DNA from: Heterodera schachtii
Lineage: Eukaryota; Nematoda; Chromadorea; Rhabditida; Heteroderidae
DNA length: 64,000 nucleotides
Assembly: GCA_023374025.1 (NCBI GenBank)
Contig: SIJG01000039.1
Span: forward strand, 1,026,579-1,090,578
Direction: 5' to 3'
Shown: one piece after another, positions 39,150 to 50,260 of the stretch
Layout of the letters: each line of letters begins with the position of its first letter
Numbering within the stretch: the stretch's first letter is position 1
Notes under the pieces: model-generated
Database searches by the model: none
What the model was told of the DNA's origin: nothing
What the model saw: only the letters and a program-made list of their open reading frames with translations
Translations under genes and position numbers: made by a program

Positions 39150-39215
39150 ATTTAATGGAGTTTGAAAAACTACGGTTTTTTTTGCAGAAGAAATTCAAAT
39201 TGACACGAGGGATGA
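39150..39215 (-). repeat. Island family U7, copy 2
   Basis: Second member of the pair at 38155-38225. Here GAGGGA and TCCCTC form a perfect 6-bp stem around TGAT. The inner part of the island, between the CGGTT run and the stem, has diverged. Confidence 0.6.
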
Positions 39216-41518
39216 TTCCCTCCTTTTAAAAAAATTGAAAAAAAATTTTTAAACGATTAAAATTCTTACAATTGACAATCGTATACAATTTATTTATTTA
39301 GTGAGCTAAAATTTAGAAATATAATTATTTTAAAGAAAGATTATTGATGAACTTAAGCAAGAACCTTCGTCCGAACAACACAAGATACTGTTTGGCATGT
39401 CTTGAAAAGGACGAGATCTACACATAAATTTTAAACGATAAAATTTCTAAAAATATTTCAATTAAATAATTTTATTTCAATGATGATTTTAATAAAAATA
39501 TATATTATTTTTTATAGTTTATGAAACGAAAATATACAAACGAGCAGCTGAACATGAAATTTTATTTCTATGATTAAAATATAGATTTAATCATTTTTAT
39601 CCCAAAATAAAATTCATCAGCACTATAAAAGTAAATAATCTACAATGATTTTTTTTCAATTATTAATTTGTAAAAAACTTATATTTAATAAAAAAAAAAA
39701 TTACTAACATTTAAATGTTTACTTACATAAATAATTGTTAACTCATTTAACATATGGAAATTTTATGTTTAAATATAAAAAATATGAAAACAATTGCTAA
39801 AAAATGTTAAAATCGAGAAAAATTTTGATAGATTTTGCATTTTTAAAAGCAAAAGCTTTATTTTGAAGCTTTAATTCCGTTTTAAAAATTGGCATTGAAA
39901 ATAATATGAAATTTCAATAATTAAAAATGAAGTATGAATCTTTGGATAATATATAAAAAAACAAAATTAAACACTTAATTTATAACATTATTAAAGAGAA
40001 TAATTAATAAAGGAAACTAAAATATTTGAATTTATGCACAACTCAAGACCAAGCAATGCGAAGAAAAGTTTCTCGAAAATGAGCAAGAAAGAAAAAATAA
40101 AAATTGCAATGTAAGAATGTTTTATTCATTTAATCTAATCAATATAACAAAAAAAAAAAAATTAATTTATTGATTTTTTATAACCTTATTTTAAATGAAT
40201 TTTCTATATAAAATTTTTAAAATAAAAATAATAATTCTATTAAATAGGAAAAAAACAATTTGAAAATAGAAATAATTTATATTTTATTTATTAGTACATT
40301 CGATATATTGTATTGGAAATTGTTTCTCCAAAAAATACAAATTACAAAAACATTAAATATATTAATATGATAATCAATATAAATAAAACTACGAATTTTT
40401 TATTTTTTATACATATTTTTCGAATTTTTTAAAATTTTTTAGAAATTTCTTGTGAAAAAATAAAAACTGTTTTTTTTAATTTACCCATAAAAATACCAAA
40501 ATATTTTTTAAAATGTTAAAAGATGATTCTAGCTTATTTATGTCATTTTCTGCCATTTTGTGCTTATTTAACACTTAACGAACATTTTAAAAAATTATTA
40601 TTCATTATTCTACGTATTTTGGGTTTTTATACATATTTCGGGGTTTTTCTTAATATTTGTGTACATATTTTGACTATTTTTTGTCATATTTTTATCATCC
40701 CTACTAATTAGCATAATACAATAAATGTATAAAATCATATAATATTTTCAAAAACAAAATAATAATTAGAAAAATCATAAATTATATATATATTATATGA
40801 TACTTTTTTCAGTCTGGTGCTGGCAAAAATGGCAATTAACAAATTCACTTTTAAAAATAATAAATAAAATATGACATTTCAAAATTCAAAATTTAAAAAG
40901 ACTATTCAAATGTTAACAACAAAAAAAATCATTTAAATTGCGGAAATAGAAAATAAAAATTAGACTTTCGGATATCCAAGCTATACTATAATTAGTTGTG
41001 TGATTAATAAATTTATCGATAAGTTACATAATTTTAATTATAAGGAATGATAACTAATAAATTAAAACTTATATGCTATTTTTTAGACGAGACAATGTTT
41101 AAATTTCAATTCTTTTTGAAATAAATTGAGTAAAAATGTAAGCGACAATTCATTTTGGCTAGCCAAAACGCAAAATTCATAGATTGGCTCCGACATATAT
41201 GCAATTATATAGAAACAAAGCCATAATGATATATGAATGATATATATAAATAATGAAAAAATATAATTAATACAAACAAGCCTGAACAAAAAAAGGAGTA
41301 CATTTCTCATTGAAATATATATTAATTCAAAAAATAACTATTAAATTAAAAACATACGGAAAAACATATTTTATTAAAAATTTATATATTAGCATAATTA
41401 CATAAATTATAATAATAATAATAAGAAAGACGAAAGAAATCATTAAATTAATTCTGACGATCTAATTGCCCATTGAAAAACAAAATTTAAATTTTATAAT
41501 TAAAATTATACATATAAC

Positions 41519-41600
41519 CAGGGCCCTGCAGGGCCCTGTGAAAGCGCCGGGGCCGCTTTCAACACCGGTGCCAGCATGGCACAGATTTGTCCTATAATAG
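41519..41600. repeat. Chain of short GC hairpins at satellite edge
   Basis: Four inverted repeats follow one another: the 20-bp palindrome CAGGGCCCTGCAGGGCCCTG (41519-41538), TGAAAGC...GCTTTCA (41538-41560), GTGCCA-GCA-TGGCAC (about 41569-41583) and TCCTA-TAA-TAGGA (about 41589-41601). The jump in GC content from the flanking AT matrix is abrupt. It forms the left edge of the satellite that starts at about 41616. Confidence 0.8.
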
Positions 41601-41615
41601 GATAAATAACCTTGA

Positions 41616-42575
41616 GGTACTCGCTCGGCCGCTTCGCGGCCTCGTAGGGGGCCTTCGGCCCACTCCCCCCTCCTCTCGCCCCTCTCCCCTCCTCCCCCCT
41701 CCCCCACTTCATAATTTTCCTGCGCTTAAGGTACTCGCTCGGCCGCTTCGCGGCCTCGTAGGGGGCCTTCGGCCCCCTCCCACCCCCTCTCCCCCCCTTC
41801 CCGCTCCCCCTTTCTCCCCCTCGCCCACTTCATAATTTTACTGTGCTTAAGGTACTCGCTCGGCCGCTTCGCGGCCTCGTAGGGGGCCTTCGGCCCCCTA
41901 CCACCCCCTCTCCTCCCCCCCTTCCCCCTCCCGCCTTCTTCCCCCTCCCCACAACTTTTTTTTTCTGCGCTTAAGGTACTCGCTCGGCCGCTTCGCGGCC
42001 TCGTAGGGGGCCTTCGGCCCCCTCCCACCCCCTCTCCTCCCCCCCTTCCCCCTCCCGCCTTCTTCCCCCTCCCCACAACTTTTTTTTTTCTGCGCTTAAG
42101 GTACTCGCTAGGCCGCTTCGCGGCCTCGTAGTGGGCCTTCGGCCCCCTCCCACCCCCTCTCCTCCCCCCCTTCCCCCTCCCGCCTTCTTCCCCCTCCCCA
42201 CAACTTTTTTTTTCTGCGCTTAAGGTACTCGCTCGGCCGCTTCGCGGCCTCGTAGGGGGCCTTCGGCCCCCTCCCACCCCCTCTCCCCCCCTTTCCCCTC
42301 CCGCCTCCTCCCCCCTCCCCCACTTCCTAATTTTCCTGTGCTTAAGGTACTCGCTCGGCCGCTTTGCGGCCTCGTAGGGGGCCTTCGGCCCCCTCCCACC
42401 CCCTCTCCTCCCCCCTTCCCCCTCGCGCCTTCTCCCCCCTCCCCCACCCTCTTCCCACCCCCCCTTCCCCCTCCCCCTTTCTCCCCCTCGCCCACTTCAT
42501 AATTTTTCTGCGCTTAAGGTACTCGCTCGGCCGCTTCGCGGCCTCGTAGGGGGCCTTCGGCCCCTTCTTCCCCCT

Positions 42576-42609
<34 letters not shown>

Positions 42610-42790
42610 CCCCTTCCCCTCCCGCCTCCCCCCCCTCCCCCACTTCCTAATTTTCCTGTGCTTAAGGTACTCGCTCGGCCGCTTCGCGGCCTCGTAGGGG
42701 GCCTTCGGCCCCCTCCCACCCCCTCTCCCCCCTTTCCCCTCCCGCCTCCTCCCCCCTCCCCCACCCTCTCCTCCCTCTCCCCCCCCCCCT
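41616..42790. repeat. GC-rich satellite, nine units of 114-172 bp
   Basis: Units begin GGTACTCGCTCGGCCGCTTC at 41616, 41730, 41851, 41975, 42100, 42224, 42346, 42518 and 42666. Each has two adjacent hairpins, GGCCGC-TTC-GCGGCC and AGGGGGCC-TTC-GGCCCCCT. A pyrimidine tail of CCCTCC/CTTCCCC type follows, then CTTCATAATTTTCCTGCGCTTAA or ACAACTTTTTTTTTCTGCGC. The hairpin core is almost invariant while the C-rich tail varies in length, and the longest unit carries a 30-base C run (42577-42606). The minus strand is strongly G-rich and could form quadruplexes. Gly/Arg/Pro-rich frames across it are artefacts. Confidence 0.95.
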
Positions 42791-42821
42791 CCTCCCTCCC
42801 CCTCTCTCCCCTCCTCTCCGC

Positions 42822-43133
42822 TTTTATTTTATTTTATTCTATTTTATTTTTATTTATTTTATTTTTATTTATTTTATTTTATTTTATTTTATTTTAATTT
42901 ATTTTATTTTATTTTATTTTATTTTATTTTATTTTATTTTATTTTATCTTATCTTATCTTATCTTATTATTTATTTTATTTTATTTTATTTTATTTTATT
43001 TTATTTATTTTATTTTATTTTATTTTATTTTATTTTATTTTATTTTATTTTATTTTATTTTATTTTATTTTATTTTATTTTATTTTATTTTATTTTATTT
43101 TATTTTATTTATTTTATTTATTTATTTATTTAA
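42822..43133. repeat. TTTTA-type microsatellite, about 310 bp
   Basis: A pentanucleotide array of TTTTA (ATTTT) units with occasional TTTA and CTTAT variants (a CTTAT cluster near 42948-42966). It joins directly to the pyrimidine tail of the last satellite unit. Array length may be unreliable in an assembly. Confidence 0.95.
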
Positions 43134-43149
43134 TTTTTTTCGCATTGAA

Positions 43150-43185
43150 TTCAGAATCCGGATACGCTGGGATTCGGGATTCTGA
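43150..43185. repeat. Hairpin, 9-bp stem
   Basis: TCAGAATCC pairs with GGATTCTGA across about 17 bases that themselves contain GGATACGC and GGGATTCG. It lies between the microsatellite and the open frame at 43225 and could be a terminator-like or promoter-proximal structure, or a further satellite-edge hairpin. Confidence 0.5.
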
Positions 43186-43224
43186 GCTACTTTGAAAAAA
43201 TAAAACAGGTCTAGCGAGAGATCA

Positions 43225-43551
43225 GTGAGAGAGTGTGGAAACAAAGAGAATAGACGAAGAGAGCGAAGAGAGATTTTCGGCTTGCTCAAATTTTTTAATT
43301 CCGGTATCAAGCGTAACCCAATTCAGACTTATGCTAGAAACATGCTTGATAGCTCGTTAGAATCCTCAAAGTCTTCTGATGTGCCCTTTCTCCAAGCCCA
43401 AAACGGTACTCCTAATACCCGACCTGCTACAGACGGACAACCGCGGCATGGTCAAAAATTTTCCGAAATTTTTCAAAAAATTTCTGAAGAAAAATTTTTT
43501 TGTTTCATTTTTTCAAAAAACGGTTTTCGCCATTCGATAGAGAATCCTTAA
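43225..43551 (+). CDS. Hypothetical protein fragment, 108 codons
   Basis: This is the best coding candidate. It is an ATG-initiated frame in a patch that is clearly less AT-rich than its surroundings, with diverse residues: a basic start (NKENRRRERREIFGLLKFF), then a Ser/Pro/Gln-rich middle (SLESSKSSDVPFLQAQNG, TPNTRPATDGQPRHGQK) and a Lys/Phe end. I see no known domain, signal peptide or membrane segment. The upstream purine-rich GAGAG sequence could be an untranslated leader. The last third (FSEIFQKISEEKFF) comes from AT-rich low-complexity DNA and may be read-through. It could be a gag-like fragment of a retroelement, an exon, or a chance frame. No poly-A signal decides its end. Confidence 0.33.
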   Translation: MRECGNKENRRRERREIFGLLKFFNSGIKRNPIQTYARNMLDSSLESSKSSDVPFLQAQNGTPNTRPATDGQPRHGQKFSEIFQKISEEKFFCFIFSKNGFRHSIENP

Positions 43552-45836
43552 GTGCTGGAAGGATGCGCAAACCGCGTGCCGATCCGATCACTACAAAAAA
43601 AGTTATTCGCGAAATGTCATTTCAGCCTACATTTTTCCCTTATATAGGGAATAAAGTGATCATTTTAAGTTTTACGAACAAAAGCATTCACCAAGATAAT
43701 TTAATTATAATTTTAATATTCTTTTTTTTTTAATTTTTAATTTCATTGTCAACGATAATATAATCAATTACTAGAGCTTAAAAAATTCATATAGTTAAAT
43801 AGCAAAAAAAAATCCAATAGTCAAAACAAAAAGTCTGAAAAGCTATGTTTATTTAATATTAATATAAGTGAGGAAGTTTATTTAAACAAAAAATTAAAAT
43901 ATTAATATACAGATTGAAAAAAATAGATAAGAAGATGTTATGGGCTAGCGGTGCCGAAAAGCTGAATATTTATGAAAAACTAGGCTCATTTTGATAAATG
44001 CATTTTAAAAATTGGAATAAAACATTTATTAATATATAAATTTTACAAAATTTTATTTGCATACCACTATATTTATAATAAAACTCAGAATAATTTTGCT
44101 TATCGAATAAAACTTGTGGTTGACTTATTGAAAAAAACCAAGAAGAAGTTCGCTGCGAGAAAGCACAATTGATATTACTCAAAGAATAACATTTAAATGA
44201 AAATTATTAAATAAAATATATGAATGATTTATGAAATCATAAATTTTTAAAAAAGAAAAGTAAAAATACAAATAATTCTACGGGATAAAGTAAAAATTCT
44301 GATGACATAAATTTTTAAAAACAACAAATAAATATTTATTAATTTAGCTTTGGTTAGTAAATGGAATTGATACAAATTGGCTTTTATTATTTGTCTTCAC
44401 CAACTCTGTCGACCTACTCATAATCTCTCGTAACTTTCTTAAAATTTAAATTAATATTTATCTGAATAACAACAAAGTCATACGGAACTCAGAACTCCTG
44501 AAGTGCCCATTCCTTTCCCATCTATGATAAAAGGATATACATATACAAAAATGATTAATTTTTTAAAAATTAATTTCATTGTGCGATGTTTAAATATCAA
44601 AAAATAAACCGATCGCACTAAAAGATTTACCATTTTTATTAAAAATAATAAGAAAAATTAAAGATTTTTAAAAGCATTTTTTATAACATAAACAATCTTA
44701 AATCAAAGTGATTAAATAATGTTCATTTGATCCAGCAATACTAATAATCACTTGCGCAGGCTACCAATCATATGGCACCCATAATAATTTAATTTTTAAA
44801 TTTGATTTTGCATTTATTATTAATTTTACTTTAATATGTATTTCGGATTTTTTTAATTCAATGATGCATCAATGATTCTGACACTTTATTTTTTAGTTGA
44901 ATATTAGTTCTAACAAGCGCTCATAACTTTATTGCAAGAATGCCTGATTTAATTTATTAGCAAAATTTTAGAATATATGAAAAGTGAGTGCATAAATTGG
45001 TTTTATAAATAATTTTTTTTTCTAAAAAAAAGTAATTTGATGCATTATATTAATAGAATAATTAGTTTAACAAGATTTGTTATTTATTTTTCACATAAAA
45101 TAGCAATGAATAAAAATTGCCAAAATTATAATAATTCGGAATTTTAAAAAATATTTGGCAAAATTATTTTGATATTTGTAATAAATGTTTAAGTGCTTTT
45201 CATAATAAGGCAGTTTCCATAAAAACTTATTAAAAAATTAATAATTATCTTTTTCTATAATATTCAATCTAAAATAAATGAATGAGAATTGTAATTTCTA
45301 TAATAAAAGCTTTAAGGCAGTTTCCATAAATCTAATTAAAAACTATAAAATGAAGAGCTATCAAATTAATCAAATTAAAGTAAGTAAGTTCATTAAAATT
45401 CTGCGGTAATTTAGAAAATTAGAAAGTAAATATTAAATTGTATGTATTATAAAAAGAATTTTTAATTTAAAAATGTAATAAAAAAGTGTTATTTTTCTCA
45501 CAGATGGAAAATTTGAAACAGGTGAGATTTATTTACAAAATAAAATAAACAAAATAAAATCGGATACAAATAATAAATATTCTACAATGAAGTATTTAAA
45601 ATTAAAAGCATTACTAAACGAATCTTTTAAAAAAGAAAACAAATAAACCTTAAAATAATTTGAATTAAAAATAATTTTTAAAACAAACTTTTTTATTGAA
45701 AAAAATATTATCTGAAAAAGAATTAAATATTTTTCCAAAAGAATGGGTATTAAATAAATAACAATTCTTTTATTATTATTAAAACACAAAGCTGGAACAT
45801 CGTAATAAATTCTCATTCTTATGTAAACAATAACAA

Positions 45837-47433
45837 AAAATTGGTATTTATGCAAAATAAACAAATAAATAAATATTAATGAGTAATAACGAAAAAATAA
45901 ATCTGTTAATTGGTTTTGTGCATTTATAAAATCGTTCTTTTATTTTAAAATTAAGAAAAACAATCTAATTTAAGTTAAGCGAGCACGGCGGATGGGCTAG
46001 TTTTATTTTTATTTCTTTTACAGTTTGGAATTGAACCTAATTATTTTTACCATTTTTAACAAAATTAATACAATAAAAATATTCAAATACTCAAAAAATG
46101 CATCGTAAAACACAGCAAGCTTCAAAAAAAATGCATACTGATGACTAAAAGAAAAATTTTGAAATGACTCACAACTTGAGCTCTCAGTCACAAATATATT
46201 AGTTTAAAATAGAATAACATAAATCTATAGAAATAATTTAGAAATAATAATAATTCACAACGCACAAAAAATATAGCATTTTTGGTATGATTTTCAAATT
46301 ATGAATATTTACTCATTTTAACATATTTCAGAGCATTCAATAAATATATTAGATAATTCTAATTAAAGTTGGAAATTAACAAAATAATAAAACAAGTATA
46401 AAAGCAAGGCTCCAAGATTAAAATTTCCAAGAGCCTCATTTGGCATGCAAAAAAGCCTCATTTTGGGTCAAAAAGCCTCATTTTTACAAATTTTTTCAAA
46501 ATACGTTTAAATGCAAATATTATATGTACTTTCAATTTTATTGTTATAAATAAGCATTTTGTGAAATTCTAACAAATAAGCATGAAAATCTAAGTTGATT
46601 TTTTTGCGACGCTTTTTTCAAAAAACTTTTGGGGAAAAGGGGGGCCGGCGGTGCCGATAGGCGCCGCCGGAAAAAATTTTCTAATTTTAATGTGATTTGT
46701 TAACAGATTTGTCCACAAAAATGGCCAAATTTTGCAATTTTGAGCAAATTTTTCCGGTGGTGCCGATAGGCGCCGCCGGGTAAAAAATTAAGAATTTTGA
46801 CCATATTTTTAGCAGATTTTCATTGAAAAAAATTTTGTGGTTTTTATGAAAAAGTTAACAAAAATTTTTGGAAAATTTGTGTGAGATATTCGTTTTGACG
46901 CTCTTTTAAAAACCCAAATTATTAAATGTTTGTCAAACATATGTCAATTTATCAAAATTAATCATAAAATTTAACAGATTCTGACTATTTCCCCGAAAAA
47001 CCACAAAAAACCTCAAAATTTCTCAAAAAACCACAAAAGCTTCAAAGCCTTATTTTAAAAATTTAGACTCATTGCCTACTAAAAAAACATAAAATGAGGC
47101 TAAAGCCTCACATCTGGGAGCTCTGTATAAAAGTATTTGACAGATTATTAATTATGAATTTATTGGAATGGTAGAAGATTTTTTTTAAAAAAAGTAGCCA
47201 TGGTTTTTTAAATAATAACGAAACTTAAATTTACTGAATTTAAATGCGACAGTTTTGCAAATAAATAAAAATAATACAAACAAAAATAAAGAATTTAAAT
47301 AGTATAAAAATTAAATAAAAGTAATTTGAAACAGCGGAAATAAAAAATTAAAAATTTATTTTAAAAACTCACAAGGAGATGGAATGATTTTTATTAGAAA
47401 ATTCGAAGATTTTATTAATTATTTTTTCTCGTT
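45837..47433. repeat. Recent segmental duplication, copy 1 (occupied by MITE)
   Basis: Starts AAAATTGGTATTTATGC and ends TATTTTTTCTCGTT, and matches 49395-50260 almost base for base apart from a 729-bp insertion (721-bp element plus one 8-bp duplication). The remaining differences I see are a few substitutions and small indels, mainly near 47150-47205 and at 47360. Offset between copies is 3558 bp, in direct orientation. The near-identity contrasts with all other repeats in the window, so this duplication is young. Confidence 0.95.
46397..47133. mobile_element. hAT-type non-autonomous element, family A (46405-47125), TSD TATAAAAG
   Basis: Left end CAAGGCTCCAAGAT and right end (reverse complement) CAGAGCTCCCAGAT, flanked by TATAAAAG at 46397-46404 and 47126-47133. 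The interior shares with 2404-3157 the AAGCCTCATTT sub-terminal repeats and two copies of GGCGGTGCCGATAGGCGCCG-type hairpins (starting near 46647 and 46756). The paralogous site at 49955-49962 has a single TATAAAAG and no element, which fixes both ends exactly. The terminal repeats are slightly mismatched, so it was probably mobilised from an already mutated copy. Confidence 0.97.
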
Positions 47434-48039
47434 TTAAGAAAAACACAAAATATGCTTAAAAATATATGAAAATTTGTTAAATAAAATAATGGTAATTACC
47501 ATTAAAATCTAATTCCTTGATGAAATAATAATTAAAATTAATTGTTAAAATCTTTAAATTTATTAAGACATAAATCACAAATCAGTGAAAAAACTTACAC
47601 TTCATTCTGGGGTTTAAGTTATTTTAAAAAGTAAACTGAATTTTACAAAACTTTCTAAAAACAATCCTATAGATTTTTCCTTCAAAAATTCAAGCACAAT
47701 AATGCAAAACACGAAAATTATTATAATATATCTTTAAGAAAAAAAACTTAGAAAAATGATTAAATTTTTAATATTTATAGCAAAATTACAATTTTCTTTT
47801 TAAACTGAGACATGAAAAAACGATATGAGAAAAATTGATCAAAATATTAATAATGTATAAATGTTATCAAATAAAAAATTTGCTTTATTTTATTTATTTA
47901 TATACAAAAATATTTGGTATGTTCGAAAAATATTAAGTAAATTCATTAATTTAAAAAATTTAAAAAATTGCAAAAAGAAAATAAATTATTTAGCAAATAA
48001 ATTAACTTCATCAAAACATATGTTAATAACAATTATTGA

Positions 48040-48230
48040 ATGCAATAATGATATTCTTGTAAGTACATGCTATTTTTGCATAAAATTAGAAAAATATTAA
48101 AATTATATTTCCCTTGACAGCATTTTGTCATCTTTAAATTTAAATAATAGAATAATTAATACAACTTGAAAAAGGTACCATGACAACCAATTCTAAAATT
48201 GATAACCAAATGGCATGAGAGAAAAGAAAT
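48040..48230 (-). repeat. Island family U3, copy 3
   Basis: Shares AATGATATTCTTGT with the 17-kb copy and a GGTACCATGACAACCAATTC block (GAGTACCATGACCAACAAATTC-like there), plus GCATAAAATTAG with the 35-kb copy. Orientation is the same as in the other two. Confidence 0.55.
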
Positions 48231-49169
48231 GATTTATAATTTGTTCTTTATTAAAATATAATGCACCATAATTAAATAATTTTTATAAACTAAAAAATAG
48301 AAAAACATTTAATACAATAGATTTAATGAAATATTTTAAGCTGATTTAATTTTAGATGTTTAATAAAACAATATTTATGTGTTTTTTTATTTTCAATTAT
48401 AAAATAATTCAAAAAAATAAATTATAAATTTGATTGAAAATATCGTTTTATACATTAAAATATTAAAAAGAATAAATTGTTTTAAAAAATAAATAAAAAC
48501 TATTACATACGAGCAGAGATAAGAAAACGATACGCATCAAGAATTTAAAAATTTTATTAAAATAATTAACAAAATAAGATATTTTTAAATAAATGGCAAA
48601 AACCGAGAAAAATTTTGTGCAAGTCAAATTTTATTTATTTAAATGTGAATAAATTGGCTATTTTTCTAGAAAATAAAGCTTTTATTTTGAAGCATTTACT
48701 AGTTTGAAGAAAATCTGCATTGAAAATAAATAAAACAAAACATATCAAAGGAATTATTAATAAAGGATAAATTACAAATTTTTTAAAATTATCGCTATGA
48801 ATGCTGAACCACGATTCCACTAGCCCGACATTTGAACAAAAATTTAAAATATAGTAATATAAATAATAATAATTGAAATTTAAAATAAATGTACTTTTAG
48901 GTCTAATTGCATATTTAAATAATAAAATAAATTTTGTAAATAATTGTAAGTCAGCCGAAGGGACACTTGCTACCTTATCTGAATATCCTCCCGAAAAACA
49001 AATTCGGTTGGTGTTTTAATAAAAAATTAAAATATTGAAAAATTTACTTGATATTTTCAATAATGCCTATATACAATTTTTTATATTTGTAAAATTTGAA
49101 TCTTTTTAAATTCATAAATTAAAATTATTAAAAATCTTTATAAGCTTTTTCCATAAAATTGTTACTTTA

Positions 49170-49250
49170 ATTTTTTGTTACTTCGTCTCAACTGCTGCAT
49201 ATAAAGCAGCCCGTGACTTACTTGACTTATAAATGATATGTAGATAAATA
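49170..49250 (-). repeat. Island family U6, copy 2
   Basis: Second member of the pair at 35640-35720. CTTCGTCTCAACTGCTGCAT and AAGCAGCCCGTGACTT correspond to the other copy with a 2-base length difference before the stem. The stem here is GCTGC/GCAGC, one base pair longer. Confidence 0.7.
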
Positions 49251-49394
49251 TATATATAAAAGCCAAAATAGTTAAAATTTACACTGCTTATATTGAGAAA
49301 AATTTCAAGCAAGTCAAATTATTTTTTTAATATGTGACTTAATTGTTTATTTTTTTCTGCATGCTTTTATTTTGAAGTATTACTCTGTTGGAAG

Positions 49395-50260
49395 AAAATT
49401 GGTATTTATGCAAAATAAACAAATAAATAAATATTAATGAGTAATAACGAAAAAATAAATCTGTTAATTGGTTTTGTGCATTTATAAAATCGTTCTTTTA
49501 TTTTAAAATTAAGAAAAACAATCTAATTTAAGTTAAGCGAGCACGGCGGATGGGCTAGTTTTATTTTTATTTCTTTTACAGTTTGGAATTGAACCTAATT
49601 ATTTTTACCATTTTTAACAAAATTAATACAATAAAAATATTCAAATACTCAAAAAATGCATCGTAAAACACAGCAAGCTTCAAAAAAAATGCATACTGAT
49701 GACTAAAAGAAAAATTTTGAAATGACTCACAACTTGAGCTCTCAGTCACAAATATATTAGTTTAAAATAGAATAACATAAATCTATAGAAATAATTTAGA
49801 AATAATAATAATTCACAACGCACAAAAAATATAGCATTTTTGGTATGATTTTCAAATTATGAATATTTACTCATTTTAACATATTTCAGAGCATTCAATA
49901 AATATATTAGATAATTCTAATTAAAGTTGGAAATTAACAAAATAATAAAACAAGTATAAAAGTATTTGACAGATTATTAATTATGAATTTATTGGAATGG
50001 TAGAAGGTTTTAAAAAAAAAAGAAGCCATGATTTTTAAATAATAACGAAACTTAAATTTACTGAATTTAAATGCGACAGTTTTGCAAATAAATAAAAATA
50101 ATACAAACAAAAATAAAGAATTTAAATAGTATAAAAATTAAATAAAAGTAATTTGAAACAGCGGAAATAAAAAATTAAAAATTTATTGTAAAAACTCACA
50201 AGGAGATGGAATGATTTTTATTAGAAAATTCGAAGATTTTATTAATTATTTTTTCTCGTT
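49395..50260. repeat. Recent segmental duplication, copy 2 (empty MITE site)
   Basis: Matches 45837-47433 but lacks the family A element. The single TATAAAAG target is at 49955-49962. It carries no gene. On the minus strand a donor-like GTGAGTTTTT lies near 50192-50201 and is shared by both copies. Confidence 0.95.

Larger units (their letters stand above)
33600..41460 (-). other. A-rich strand-asymmetric block
   Basis: This block contains members of families U3 (35325-35495), U6 (35640-35720) and U7 (38155-38225, 39150-39215), a short repeat (near 35780 and 39855) that recurs near 48665 and 49345 as TTATTTTGAAGCnTT, and a perfect 32-bp hairpin at 36505-36572. A T-rich inclusion at 40380-40700 interrupts the bias and shares motifs with 450-510 and 3170-3330. 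No complete gene is seen. The 90-codon minus frame at 37814-38086 is a Phe/Ile/Leu/Ser-rich by-product of composition. Confidence 0.5.

Noticed and set aside
41519..42790. CRISPR array
   Set aside because: The repeats are contiguous satellite units with variable C-rich tails and have no unique spacers. The organism is evidently eukaryotic.
41462..42897. Many overlapping frames of 60-183 codons, Gly/Arg/Glu-rich on minus and Pro/Leu/Ser-rich on plus
   Set aside because: They follow the GC satellite: TA-containing stops are rare in C-rich repeats, the same peptide recurs with each unit, and all strands and frames are open alike.
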